From positions 62,001-126,000 of the forward strand of contig NZ_JAJIWP010000006.1 in the NCBI RefSeq assembly GCF_020880975.1: a stretch of DNA of 64,000 nucleotides, given 5' to 3'. The DNA comes from Mucilaginibacter sp. UR6-1 (GTDB taxonomy: Bacteria > Bacteroidota > Bacteroidia > Sphingobacteriales > Sphingobacteriaceae). Numbering within the stretch: the stretch's first letter is position 1; the number at the start of each line of letters is the position of its first letter. This document shows positions 24,469 to 33,374 of the stretch, in pieces. A program made the position numbers and the translations under genes. The notes beneath the pieces were generated by a model. The model had not been told where the DNA came from and made no database searches. It was given only the letters and a program-made list of their open reading frames with translations.

Positions 24469-25791
24469 TTAATAAGCTAACACAACATGTGGTTTGTAAG
24501 TATCGGTACGCACCTCTGCCTTCAGCTCATGCAATATGTTATACAGGCCAAAGTTAGTACGGTTTACATATATAAAGTGCTTTACGCCACGCGCTTGCTT
24601 AAACTCGGGCATTTTTGATAGTTTTTCGCCAAAGCGGTACAAGCTGTCAAAAAAGTGCGTTTGCCCGAAATCAAATGTGTTGTTAATATAAGGCATGGCA
24701 AACAGGCTGATCATCTCTTTATAAGCGTTGTAATAAAATTCTACCTGTGCGGGTGTATCATTAGTATGGATCATATCCAGCAGGCGGAAAGCCTTGATGG
24801 TTTCCTCCTTATTATCCAGCAAATCAGTTGATGTAAGGGAGAAGAACGGCGTATAAAAATCGTCGGGCATTTCTTTGATGCAGCCAAAGTCTATAACACC
24901 TAACTTGCCTTCCGGGGTGATCATAAAATTACCCGGATGCGGATCGGCGTGTACAGCACGCAGTTCATGCTGCTGAAAATTGTAGAAATCCCACAGTGCC
25001 TGGCCAATCTGGTTACGTAATTCCTGCGAGGGGTTAGTTGCCAAAAACTCACGCAGGTGCTTGCCCTCCAGCCAGTCCATCGTGATGATGCGTTTGCTTG
25101 ACAGCTCGGGGTAATACACCGGGAAAACTACATTGTTAAGTATAGAGCAGGCGGTTGAAAATTCGATAGAGCGGCGTACCTCCAGTTCGTAATCGGTTTC
25201 TTCAAGCAGGCGTTCTTCCACTTCGCGCATATACACATCAAGCTCATGTTCGTTCATTCCCAACAAACGGAAAGCGAAGGGTTTTACCAATTTCAGATCG
25301 GATGAGATGCTGTCGCCAACACCGGGATATTGAATTTTCACAGCCAGCGTTTTGCCATTCAGTTCCGCCTGATGTACCTGGCCGATGGATGCCGCGTTGC
25401 TTGAGCGCGGGTTGAATTTATCGTATATCTGATCGGGTGTTTTGCCAAAGTATTTGCGGAACGTTTGAACAATCAGCGGCCCCGAAAGCGGCGGCGCATT
25501 GTATTGTGATTGCGAGAATTTATCAACATAAGGTTGTGGAAGCAGGTTTTTATCCATGCTCAGCATCTGCGCTACCTTTAGTGCGCTGCCTTTTAATTCA
25601 CTTAGCGATTGATAAATGTCGGCGGCGTTATCCTGGTCAAGCTCTGATTTATCCATATCCGGATTAAACAGTTTTTTTGAATAATGCTTAACGTAATTAC
25701 CGCCTATTTTAAGCCCGGTTTTAACAAACTTTGCCGAGCGTTGTACTTTGCTGGTGGGTATGCTGTTTTGTTCTTTTGGCGTTTCGCTCAT
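24469..25791 (-). CDS. ABC1/AarF/UbiB-family atypical kinase-like protein
   Basis: 440 residues. The atypical kinase fold is shown by an Ala-rich loop (RSSNAASIGQVHQAEL), the lysine in TLAVKIQYPGV, catalytic HADPHPGNFMI and the metal motif IDFGCIKEMP. The KxGQ region reads LKGSALKVAQMLSMD, so the usual glycine is alanine; the lysine and glutamine are kept. UbiB/COQ8 relatives support ubiquinone synthesis or lipid handling, but this organism most likely uses menaquinone, so the role is open. It follows a TetR-type regulator by 42 bp on the same strand; a regulator-kinase pair is the likely unit. Confidence 0.86.
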   Translation of the reverse strand: MSETPKEQNSIPTSKVQRSAKFVKTGLKIGGNYVKHYSKKLFNPDMDKSELDQDNAADIYQSLSELKGSALKVAQMLSMDKNLLPQPYVDKFSQSQYNAPPLSGPLIVQTFRKYFGKTPDQIYDKFNPRSSNAASIGQVHQAELNGKTLAVKIQYPGVGDSISSDLKLVKPFAFRLLGMNEHELDVYMREVEERLLEETDYELEVRRSIEFSTACSILNNVVFPVYYPELSSKRIITMDWLEGKHLREFLATNPSQELRNQIGQALWDFYNFQQHELRAVHADPHPGNFMITPEGKLGVIDFGCIKEMPDDFYTPFFSLTSTDLLDNKEETIKAFRLLDMIHTNDTPAQVEFYYNAYKEMISLFAMPYINNTFDFGQTHFFDSLYRFGEKLSKMPEFKQARGVKHFIYVNRTNFGLYNILHELKAEVRTDTYKPHVVLAY

Positions 25792-25833
25792 AAGTTATTT
25801 TAAAACCCTCCGTGGGTTATCTGCACAGGCGAT

Positions 25834-26487
25834 TTAAAAACCGGCCTTTTCTTTAAAGCCACTGTTATTGTAAAGGAATTTGCCATAATCTATCAGGTTA
25901 TCAATCGGCGTACGCTCAAACAGATCAAACGTTACGTTGATACCTTTTTCGATAGCCTCGTCGGTTTTTTCAAATCCGGCAGAGTTATCTTTAATCCAGA
26001 AGTTAAGCACAAATCCAAATTGCATCCACAGGCCGTCCTTATACCTTTTGGCGAAGAATTTACGGTCAGACAGTTCGCCGCTTTCCAAACCCTGTTTTAA
26101 AATGCTATCAGCAAAGTTTTCAAATACCGTTTTTAACTGCTCAAGCACAACAGGTGTACCCAGTGTACGGCCATGGCTATTTAAGCTGTAAACCGCAAAA
26201 CTGCGGCGGCCTTTGAGCAACTCAAAAAAGGCGTAAAAAAACGACAGGGCCTTCTCGCGCGAGGTATATTGCGCCCAAACTTCCTGCGTTTCAATTTCGG
26301 CAAGGGTCTTCCTGGCAAAGTCAGCCCAGATGCTTTGCTCCACACCCGCAAATGAACCAAAGTAACGGTAAAACTCCTCCTCGGTTGTTTCAATGTTTTT
26401 GGCGAATATATAAACTGATTTGGGCTGCGTGCCCTCTGTCAATACATGATCAATATAGGCGTTCTGTATACTTTCGATTGTTGCCAT
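25834..26487 (-). CDS. TetR/AcrR-like transcriptional regulator
   Basis: 217 residues. The N-terminal 60 residues fit a TetR-type helix-turn-helix, although divergent: QNAYIDHVLTEGTQPKSVYIFAKN then TTEEEFYRYFGSFAGVEQSIW, where EEFYRYFGS replaces the usual IYxYFxSKE. The rest is helical and would bind a ligand and dimerise (QFGFVLNFWIKDNSAGFEKTDEAIEKG). It lies 42 bp upstream of the ABC1-kinase gene and probably regulates it or shares its function. The usual TetR signatures are weak, so the family call is moderately sure. Confidence 0.75.
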   Translation of the reverse strand: MATIESIQNAYIDHVLTEGTQPKSVYIFAKNIETTEEEFYRYFGSFAGVEQSIWADFARKTLAEIETQEVWAQYTSREKALSFFYAFFELLKGRRSFAVYSLNSHGRTLGTPVVLEQLKTVFENFADSILKQGLESGELSDRKFFAKRYKDGLWMQFGFVLNFWIKDNSAGFEKTDEAIEKGINVTFDLFERTPIDNLIDYGKFLYNNSGFKEKAGF

Positions 26488-26601
26488 GGCAATTGGTTTT
26501 ATATATAAAGATACGTAGTAAACAGCAAGTTAGTATCTGCTGCTTCAGCATTATCTTATTAATTACAAAAACCTGTCAATAAGGTTTCTGCTTGCAGCAA
26601 C

Positions 26602-26626
26602 AAAAAAGCCCGGCATAACCAGGCTT
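26602..26626 (-). terminator. terminator after the GH84 gene
   Basis: Minus strand AAGCCTGG-TTATG-CCGGGCTT stem followed by six T, 26 bp past the GH84 stop. Confidence 0.8.
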
Positions 26627-26651
26627 CTTCCTTAAAATATCTTTATAGATG

Positions 26652-28595
26652 CTAAAAAGCGATCAGCTTTGGCGCATCCGCTATAAAGCTATCCAATACC
26701 CCATCAGCAATTTTTATCGGGCCATCAAAACGGGTTGCACCTTTGATGGATTGAACGGCTGCCGCTTCGGCTGCCAGCTTTTTGGCATTAGCAAAATAGC
26801 GTGCGGCTGCTGCACTTTGCTGATCGGCAGCGTTAAGCCCGGCGGCGGTTAATTGCAGGGCCCTGCCCCATAGTTGTAAGGCATCAAGCCATGGGCGTGC
26901 CTCCTGCGCGAATGCCGGATCAACAGTACCCGAAAGGATAATATCCGAAGCGGTGGCCAGGCCATCTGCACATTGTATAAGATTGTTAATTGCTTTTTGG
27001 CGTGAGGCAGCATCGCCGCCGGCTATGGCTTCGCGCACGTCATCCAGCGTTGCTTTTAAGTGGGGAGCTTGCTCCTGCCAGGGCTGGTTGCCAAAGGTGG
27101 GCGCTATATGCTGCGTATCAAAAAAGGTTAGTAAGGCTGCGGTTGTGCGCTCATCGCCGCCAGCCAGCTCACGTGCCGAAAAATGCCAGGTGCGGTTGGC
27201 ATCGTAAGCCTTATCATTCCAGGCAAAGGCGGCAACGCCCGTTACAGCCGGACGACTGGCCGCTTCCTGGTTCATCGGGTTTGACAGGATGCCACTTAAT
27301 CCTTCCGCCAAACCCGCTTCGCGGCGGGTGTACGGTGCAAGCAGTAATCGCCCTATGGTTTGCGCATAATCGTTAACCGGGTAATTGTCCCACAACAGTG
27401 TTTTACGGCCGAATGCTTTTGTGGCCGCTTGCGCATCTGTAGTGGCAATAGCCGGTGGTACTACATCGGTACCGGTCCATTGTACTACTATTTTTGGATC
27501 GAGGTTTTTTCGCAGAGCGGCCTTGTAGGGGCTTTCCTTAGCATCGTAATATTCAGTTGGAACCATTATAAGCGGGCGGGCATCCGGATCGTGCGCGTTA
27601 AGGCTTGCCTGTACCGCGTTCAGGAACCTGGCCTGCGCTACACCGGCAGCTTCAGCCCCGGGCGCGCCAAAAGTTTTTTTATCGAGTTCGCAGTTCCACT
27701 TAGTATACTCAATATCATCAAGGGCTACATAAAAGTTGTGTACGCCAATTGAGCGCAGGGCATCGAATTTACGTTCGATCAGTTTCAGCTCAGCCGGATC
27801 AGAAAAACAAACCGTTGGACCCGGAGATATCGCATAAACAAAATTGATATGGTTGCGTCGGGCTGTTGCAACCAGCTTGCCAAGTTCGGCTAAGGTAGTT
27901 TTCGGGTAATCTTCGCGCCAGCGATCACGGGCATAGGGGTCATCCTTAGGGCTATACACATAGGTATTGGCCTTAACGCCAGCCAAAAAGTTGAGGTGTT
28001 TGGTACGGTTCTCCATTGTCCATGGCGCACCGTAAAAACCCTCAATGGTACCACGTATCGGCATGGCCGGGTGATCCTGTATTACCAATGCCGGGATTAC
28101 CGCACGCTGCGCCAACTGGCTAAGGGTTTGCACCGCATGGAACAAGCCATCAGCATCATGCCCGGCAAGTGTAATTATGCCGCCGTTTGCCCTGGCTATG
28201 GTGGCAATGGTATAGCCTTCGGCATGGGTATCAATCACAGTACCGCTTTGTTTCAGGGCCTGGCTAATCAGGCTTGCCTTGCCGGTGCCGATCACGATGT
28301 AATTACCCTCCGGATTTGATGGCAGGCGCTGTGCAGTTAAAATGTTATTCACTCCTGCCCCGGTGAGTATTTCGCGTACCTGTGCAAGGGTTTCGGCATC
28401 GGTGCCCGGTGCTGCTACAAGGGTTACGGACTTGCCTAATAAAATAGTACCCTTGCCAAGCTCAATCGATTGCGGAGCAGGAAAAATCATGGGCATTGTT
28501 ACCGCCGACGCTGATAACTGATTAATGGTTGGCTGAGCTAAAACATTGCCCGCGCCCAGCATTAATATTGCTGCACAAGTGAATAGTTTATTCAT
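26652..28595 (-). CDS. GH84 beta-N-acetylglucosaminidase (O-GlcNAcase/hyaluronidase type)
   Basis: 647 residues with an N-terminal signal peptide (cleavage after VLAQ, about residue 21). Residues about 35-175 are the GH20b-like domain (ILLGKSVTLVAAPGTDAETL, GNYIVIGTGKASL). The catalytic barrel starts IRGTIEGFYGAPW, a signature of the family, continues with FLAGVKANTYVYSPKDDPY, and includes the catalytic aspartate pair in NFYVALDDIEYTKW at about residues 287-300. Later WDNYPVNDY and ILSNPMNQEAASRPA are also conserved. It should remove N-acetylglucosamine from glycans in the periplasm or outside the cell. The C-terminal 200 residues are helical. It is a single-gene unit with its own terminator. 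Confidence 0.93.
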   Translation of the reverse strand: MNKLFTCAAILMLGAGNVLAQPTINQLSASAVTMPMIFPAPQSIELGKGTILLGKSVTLVAAPGTDAETLAQVREILTGAGVNNILTAQRLPSNPEGNYIVIGTGKASLISQALKQSGTVIDTHAEGYTIATIARANGGIITLAGHDADGLFHAVQTLSQLAQRAVIPALVIQDHPAMPIRGTIEGFYGAPWTMENRTKHLNFLAGVKANTYVYSPKDDPYARDRWREDYPKTTLAELGKLVATARRNHINFVYAISPGPTVCFSDPAELKLIERKFDALRSIGVHNFYVALDDIEYTKWNCELDKKTFGAPGAEAAGVAQARFLNAVQASLNAHDPDARPLIMVPTEYYDAKESPYKAALRKNLDPKIVVQWTGTDVVPPAIATTDAQAATKAFGRKTLLWDNYPVNDYAQTIGRLLLAPYTRREAGLAEGLSGILSNPMNQEAASRPAVTGVAAFAWNDKAYDANRTWHFSARELAGGDERTTAALLTFFDTQHIAPTFGNQPWQEQAPHLKATLDDVREAIAGGDAASRQKAINNLIQCADGLATASDIILSGTVDPAFAQEARPWLDALQLWGRALQLTAAGLNAADQQSAAAARYFANAKKLAAEAAAVQSIKGATRFDGPIKIADGVLDSFIADAPKLIAF

Positions 28596-28734
28596 ATATT
28601 TTTAATATTAATTCCTTAGATATATCATAGTGCGTCATTTAGGATTAAAAGACCTACTGATAGCGATCAAACCGCTATTATAATACTTTTTAGCCAAGCA
28701 TCGGTTAATTAACTTAAATCGTGCCTTTATAAAA

Positions 28735-28763
28735 CAAAAAAAGCCCGGTTATGCCGGGCTTTT
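28735..28763 (-). terminator. terminator of the sucA-odhB operon
   Basis: Stem AAAAGCCCGG/CCGGGCTTTT with loop CATAA on the minus strand, then a T-run; 21 bp downstream of the odhB stop. It is almost the same sequence as the GH84 terminator at 26602-26626. Confidence 0.85.
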
Positions 28764-28783
28764 CAATATTATATGTTATTCAG

Positions 28784-30370
28784 TTAAACACCTAACAGTA
28801 ACCTTGCAGGGTCTTCAAGTAATTGCTTAACCCTTACCAGGAAGCTTACTGATTCGCGGCCGTCAATAATACGGTGATCGTATGACAGGGCTAAATACAT
28901 CATCGGCCTTATCACTACCTGTCCGTTTACCGCTACAGGGCGCTCAACGATGTTGTGCATACCTAAAATGGCCGATTGTGGTGAGTTGATGATCGGGGTC
29001 GACATCATCGAACCGAACACACCACCATTGGTAATGGTGAAGGTACCGCCGCTCATTTCATCAATACCCAGCTTGTTTTCGCGGGCTTTGCCTGCCAGGC
29101 GGATTACTTCTTTTTCGATTTCAGCCAGGCTCAGTTTATCAGCATTGCGGATAACCGGCACTACCAGGCCTTTAGGGGCTGATACCGCTATGGATACATC
29201 GGCATAATTGCTGTAAACAATTTCTTCTCCATCAATACGGGCACCAACTGAAGGCCAGTCTTTCAAGGCCTCGGTAACCGCTTTGGTAAAGAACGACATG
29301 AAGCCTAAGCCAACGCCATGTTTCTCTTTGAATTTATCTTTGTACTTGCTGCGGATCTCCATAATCGGCGACATGTCAACCTCGTTAAAGGTGGTCAGCA
29401 TCGCGGTTTCATTTTTAACGGCAACCAGGCGTTTTGCAACTGTTTTGCGCAGTGACGACATTTTTTCGCGGCGCTCATTACGCTCACCTGAAACAACCGG
29501 CGCGGCTGCAGGTGCAGCAGCCTTTTGAGCAGGAGCAGCAGGAGTGCTTTCTGCTTTTGGCTTTCCGCTTTGAGCATTAACGGCATCCTCTTTAGTAATA
29601 CGGCCGGCTACACCGGTGCCGCTTACTGATTGCGGATCAACACCTTTTTCGTTCAATATTTTTGCCGCGGCAGGCGATGGGGTGCCTGACGCGTAAGTTT
29701 TTTCTGTTGATACTGAAGCAGCAGGTGCCTGTGCTGCGGCAGCCGGAGCAGTATCCGCTTTTGGCGCACCGCCTGATACCACACCACCGCCTGATATGCT
29801 GGCCACCACCGTGCCGATTGGTAAAGTATCACCCTCGGCAGCTAAAGTTTTTAAAGTGCCCGCTTTTTCAGCAGTTAGCTCAAAAGTTGCTTTGTCTGAT
29901 TCCAGCTCGGCAATAGCCTCATCCATTTCAACAGCCTCGCCATCTTTTTTCAACCAGCGCGAAAGGGTTACTTCGGTAATTGACTCGCCTACCGGTGGAA
30001 CTTTGATCTCCAGTGTGCTCCCACCTTGTGCAGGTTCAGCGGCAGCTTGTTCAGGTGCCGCGGCTTGTTGTGCCGGGGCAGATGGTGCTGATTCGTCTGC
30101 TTTATCCGTATCAGCGGGGGCTGCACTTGCGGCTCCACCATCTTCAATGCTGGCAACTACTGCGCCAATGGCTAAGGTATCACCTTCGGCGGCAATGGTT
30201 TTTAAAGTCCCGGCCTTTTCGGCAGTCAGTTCAAATGTTGCTTTATCTGATTCTAACTCGGCGATCACTTCATCCATGGCTACCTGGTCGCCGTCTTTTT
30301 TTATCCAGCTCGACAGGGTTACTTCGGTTATTGATTCGCCTACCGGCGGAACTTTTATTTCTAAACTCAT
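28784..30370 (-). CDS. odhB: 2-oxoglutarate dehydrogenase E2, dihydrolipoyllysine-residue succinyltransferase (two lipoyl domains)
   Basis: 528 residues. It transfers the succinyl group from E1 to CoA in the TCA cycle. Domains: lipoyl domain 1 (about residues 1-75) and lipoyl domain 2 (about 121-195), both with the lipoylated lysine in ESDKATFEL; Ala/Pro-rich linkers; a peripheral subunit-binding domain (SPAAAKILNEKGVDPQSVSGTG, about 235-270); and a catalytic domain with the SYDHRIIDGRESV active-site motif near residue 495. Most E2o have a single lipoyl domain; two near-identical copies are less usual. It is 61 bp downstream of sucA on the same strand and ends at a terminator. Confidence 0.96.
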   Translation of the reverse strand: MSLEIKVPPVGESITEVTLSSWIKKDGDQVAMDEVIAELESDKATFELTAEKAGTLKTIAAEGDTLAIGAVVASIEDGGAASAAPADTDKADESAPSAPAQQAAAPEQAAAEPAQGGSTLEIKVPPVGESITEVTLSRWLKKDGEAVEMDEAIAELESDKATFELTAEKAGTLKTLAAEGDTLPIGTVVASISGGGVVSGGAPKADTAPAAAAQAPAASVSTEKTYASGTPSPAAAKILNEKGVDPQSVSGTGVAGRITKEDAVNAQSGKPKAESTPAAPAQKAAAPAAAPVVSGERNERREKMSSLRKTVAKRLVAVKNETAMLTTFNEVDMSPIMEIRSKYKDKFKEKHGVGLGFMSFFTKAVTEALKDWPSVGARIDGEEIVYSNYADVSIAVSAPKGLVVPVIRNADKLSLAEIEKEVIRLAGKARENKLGIDEMSGGTFTITNGGVFGSMMSTPIINSPQSAILGMHNIVERPVAVNGQVVIRPMMYLALSYDHRIIDGRESVSFLVRVKQLLEDPARLLLGV

Positions 30371-30431
30371 ATTATTTGTAGATTGTATTTTAAGCTGCAG
30401 GTTGTTTCACTCTTTTTTAAAAAGAACCGAT

Positions 30432-33236
30432 TTAATCGGCTCCGGTTTCAGCCATTTTTTTAGTTGTTTTATCTATCGTAGCCTTAACATCTTTTTCGCC
30501 CGGAGTTTCAAACGCCTTGTTGATGATGTATAATTGCTGCGCGGCATGTTGTTTTGCATAACCGGTAGCGGTACTGCTACCCTCGTTACGTGATATAACA
30601 CTCAGCTTAAATACACTGTCGTTATGGAATTTACGGCAGATGTATGGCCAGCCTCCCATATTCTCAGGCTCTTCCTGTACCCAGATAAACTCTTTTGCCT
30701 TGGCATATTTTTGTTTGATCTTGAGGATGTGATGAACCGGTGTAGGGTATAACTGCTCAATACGCACAATGGCTACATCCTTACGGTTATCTGTCTGCTG
30801 TTTTTCAAGCAGCTCGTAATATATTTTACCGGTACAAAGCAGTACGCGTTTTACTTTTTTAGGATCAGCCCACTCATCCTCATACAGCTCATGGAAACGG
30901 CCGTTGGTAAACTCCTCCAGCGGCGATACGCATTTAGGACTGCGCAGCAAGCTCTTCGGCGTAAAAATAACCAGTGGCTTACGGAAGTTGCGTTTTAACT
31001 GGCGGCGCAAAATATGAAAGAAGTTGGCTGGTGTAGTACAGTTAGCAACCTGAATATTGTTATCAGCGCAAAGCTCTAAAAAGCGCTCAATACGTGCTGA
31101 TGAGTGTTCAGGGCCCTGGCCTTCATAACCGTGTGGTAACAGCATCACCAGGCCATTACCCCGCTGCCATTTTGTTTCGGCACTGGCAATGTATTGGTCA
31201 ACAATAATTTGGGCGCCATTAAAAAAGTCACCAAACTGTGCTTCCCAGATGGTTAGCGCGTTAGGGTTAGCTAAGGCATAGCCATATTCAAAACCCAGCA
31301 CACCATATTCAGATAGCAATGAGTTGTAAATGTAGAATGGCGTATCGCCTGCCACTGTTTCCAGCGGAGTAAATTCGTTTTCGCTTTCGGCAAGAGTAAG
31401 TACCGCGTGCCTGTGCGAGAAGGTACCGCGTTTAACGTCCTCACCGCTCAATCTCACCGGGTGGCCTTCTTTCAATAATGATCCGTAAGCCAGTAACTCG
31501 CCCATTGCCCAGTCGAACACATGGGTTTCGTTCACCATCTTATTACGATCCTCAAAAAGCTTTTCTATCTTTTTAAAGAATTGCTTATCCTTTGGTAATT
31601 CGGTGATCTGCCGGCCGATCTCCAGTAGTTCAGCTTCGGGCACAGCCGTATCGGTTGATATCAGTACCTCTTTCTCTGTCGGCAAATGCAGTCCTTGCCA
31701 AGCGCCGTTAAACATCGGTAACTGGTCGGTAAAGCGATCTTGCGCCTTTACCTCGTCAAGCTCCTTTTGCAGTATGCCCCTGAATGCTTTTTCAGCATCC
31801 TTGGCAAATTGCTCGGTAACGCTACCCTCGGCTATCAGTTTTTTCAGATACACTTCGCGCGGGTTAGGGTGCGCGTCAATAGCCTTATACAGTACGGGCT
31901 GGGTGAATTTAGGCTCGTCACTTTCGTTATGGCCATAGCGGCGGTAGCACAATATGTCAATAAACACATCGTCATGGAAAACCTGGCGGTACTCCATAGC
32001 CATGTTGATTACATAAGCCAAAGCCTCCACATCATCACCGTTAACGTGGAACACCGGTGAAAGCACCGTTTTGGCCACATCAGTACAGTAGGTGCTTGAA
32101 CGGGCATCCTTAAAGTTGGTGGTAAAGCCTATCTGGTTGTTAATAACCAGGTGTATGGTACCACCTGTGCGGTAACCTTCCAGCTTTTCCATTTGCAATA
32201 CCTCGTACACAATGCCCTGGCCGGCAATTGATGCATCGCCATGTATAAGTATCGGGGCGATCTTGGTAAAGTCGCAATTATATTTAAAGTCGATTTTTGA
32301 GCGTGTCAAACCTTCAACAACCGGGTCAACCGCCTCAAGGTGCGATGGGTTAGGGCAAAGGCTCAGGTGAACCTTTTTGCCGTTAGCCGCCTCAACATCT
32401 GTTGAAAAGCCCAGGTGGTATTTAACGTCGCCGCCAAACGGTGAATCAAGATCATAGTTCTTGCCTTCAAACTCAGAGAATATTTCCTTATAGGTTTTCT
32501 CCATGATGTTGGCCAGCACGTTCAGGCGGCCACGGTGAGCCATACCCAGTATAAACTCCTCGATACCTATCTGCGCACCCTTTTGAATTACCATGTCAAG
32601 CGCAGGTATCAGCGCCTCGGCACCTTCAAGCGAAAAGCGCTTTTGGCCCAGAAATTTGGTGCCTAAGAAGTTCTCAAAAATTACCGCTTCGCTCAGCTTA
32701 TTCAGCATGTGCTTTTTATCATCAATGGTAAAAGCCGGTTTGTTGCGGATTTTTTCCATGCGCTGCTCAAACCAGTTTATCTTTATCGGGTTACGGATGT
32801 AGCGATATTCGGCGCCAATGGTACCGCAATAAGTATCTTCAAGCAGTTGGTGAATATCGCGCAGCTTGGCGGGGCCTAAACCTACCTCAACACCGGCATT
32901 AAAAACGGTATCCAGGTCAGCCTCGCTCAGGCCAAATGTATCAAGCTCCTTGCCCGGAAAGTATTTGCGGCGCTCGCGCACGGGATTGGTTTTTGAGAAC
33001 AGGTGCCCCCGGGTACGATACCCGTTGATCATGTTCAGCACGTTGATCTCTTTTAAAAAGTGCTCGGGCGTATCCGCCGCTACCGCCTGTTCAGCCGGTG
33101 AGTCCTTTCCAAAATCAAAACCTTCAAAGAATTTTTGCCATCCGAAATCGACCGATTCGGGGTCTTGTTTATAACTTTCGTATAAAGAGTCGATGTAAGC
33201 AGCGTTCCCGCTGTTTATATAATCATGGTCACTCAT
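30432..33236 (-). CDS. sucA: 2-oxoglutarate dehydrogenase E1 component
   Basis: 934 residues, usual length. This thiamine diphosphate enzyme decarboxylates 2-oxoglutarate and hands the succinyl group to E2. Motifs: the N-terminal E2/E3-binding helix (DYINSGNAAYIDSLYESYKQ), the active-site region GMAHRGRLNVLANIMEKTY (about residue 205), SLCPNPSHLEAVDPVVEG, HGDASIAGQGIVYE, and the diphosphate/Mg region GDDVEALAYV. The C-terminal transketolase-like half has HRHAVLTLAESE, FEYGYALANPNALTIWEAQFGDF, LLPHGYEGQGPEHSSARIERFLEL and TPKSLLRSP. A TACTTTTG promoter box lies 24 bp upstream. It leads the sucA-odhB operon; E3 is elsewhere. Confidence 0.98.
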   Translation of the reverse strand: MSDHDYINSGNAAYIDSLYESYKQDPESVDFGWQKFFEGFDFGKDSPAEQAVAADTPEHFLKEINVLNMINGYRTRGHLFSKTNPVRERRKYFPGKELDTFGLSEADLDTVFNAGVEVGLGPAKLRDIHQLLEDTYCGTIGAEYRYIRNPIKINWFEQRMEKIRNKPAFTIDDKKHMLNKLSEAVIFENFLGTKFLGQKRFSLEGAEALIPALDMVIQKGAQIGIEEFILGMAHRGRLNVLANIMEKTYKEIFSEFEGKNYDLDSPFGGDVKYHLGFSTDVEAANGKKVHLSLCPNPSHLEAVDPVVEGLTRSKIDFKYNCDFTKIAPILIHGDASIAGQGIVYEVLQMEKLEGYRTGGTIHLVINNQIGFTTNFKDARSSTYCTDVAKTVLSPVFHVNGDDVEALAYVINMAMEYRQVFHDDVFIDILCYRRYGHNESDEPKFTQPVLYKAIDAHPNPREVYLKKLIAEGSVTEQFAKDAEKAFRGILQKELDEVKAQDRFTDQLPMFNGAWQGLHLPTEKEVLISTDTAVPEAELLEIGRQITELPKDKQFFKKIEKLFEDRNKMVNETHVFDWAMGELLAYGSLLKEGHPVRLSGEDVKRGTFSHRHAVLTLAESENEFTPLETVAGDTPFYIYNSLLSEYGVLGFEYGYALANPNALTIWEAQFGDFFNGAQIIVDQYIASAETKWQRGNGLVMLLPHGYEGQGPEHSSARIERFLELCADNNIQVANCTTPANFFHILRRQLKRNFRKPLVIFTPKSLLRSPKCVSPLEEFTNGRFHELYEDEWADPKKVKRVLLCTGKIYYELLEKQQTDNRKDVAIVRIEQLYPTPVHHILKIKQKYAKAKEFIWVQEEPENMGGWPYICRKFHNDSVFKLSVISRNEGSSTATGYAKQHAAQQLYIINKAFETPGEKDVKATIDKTTKKMAETGAD

Positions 33237-33260
33237 GGTGAATTATATCTAAAATCAGTG

Positions 33261-33268
33261 CAAAAGTA
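33261..33268 (-). promoter_or_regulatory. -7 promoter box of sucA
   Basis: Minus strand TACTTTTG, exact match, 24 bp before the sucA ATG. Confidence 0.6.
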
Positions 33269-33374
33269 AACATAACGTATTAGAAACTTTAAATTTTATT
33301 TGTAAATCATACGCTTAACAAAACGTTATTTTAAAAATATGATTTGGCAGTTACTAACAGTGCAATGTTTATAA

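Noticed and set aside
29796..30533. 245-codon plus-strand frame opposite odhB
   Set aside because: It is antisense to the duplicated lipoyl domains; its repeated composition mirrors those domains, and it has no family or promoter.
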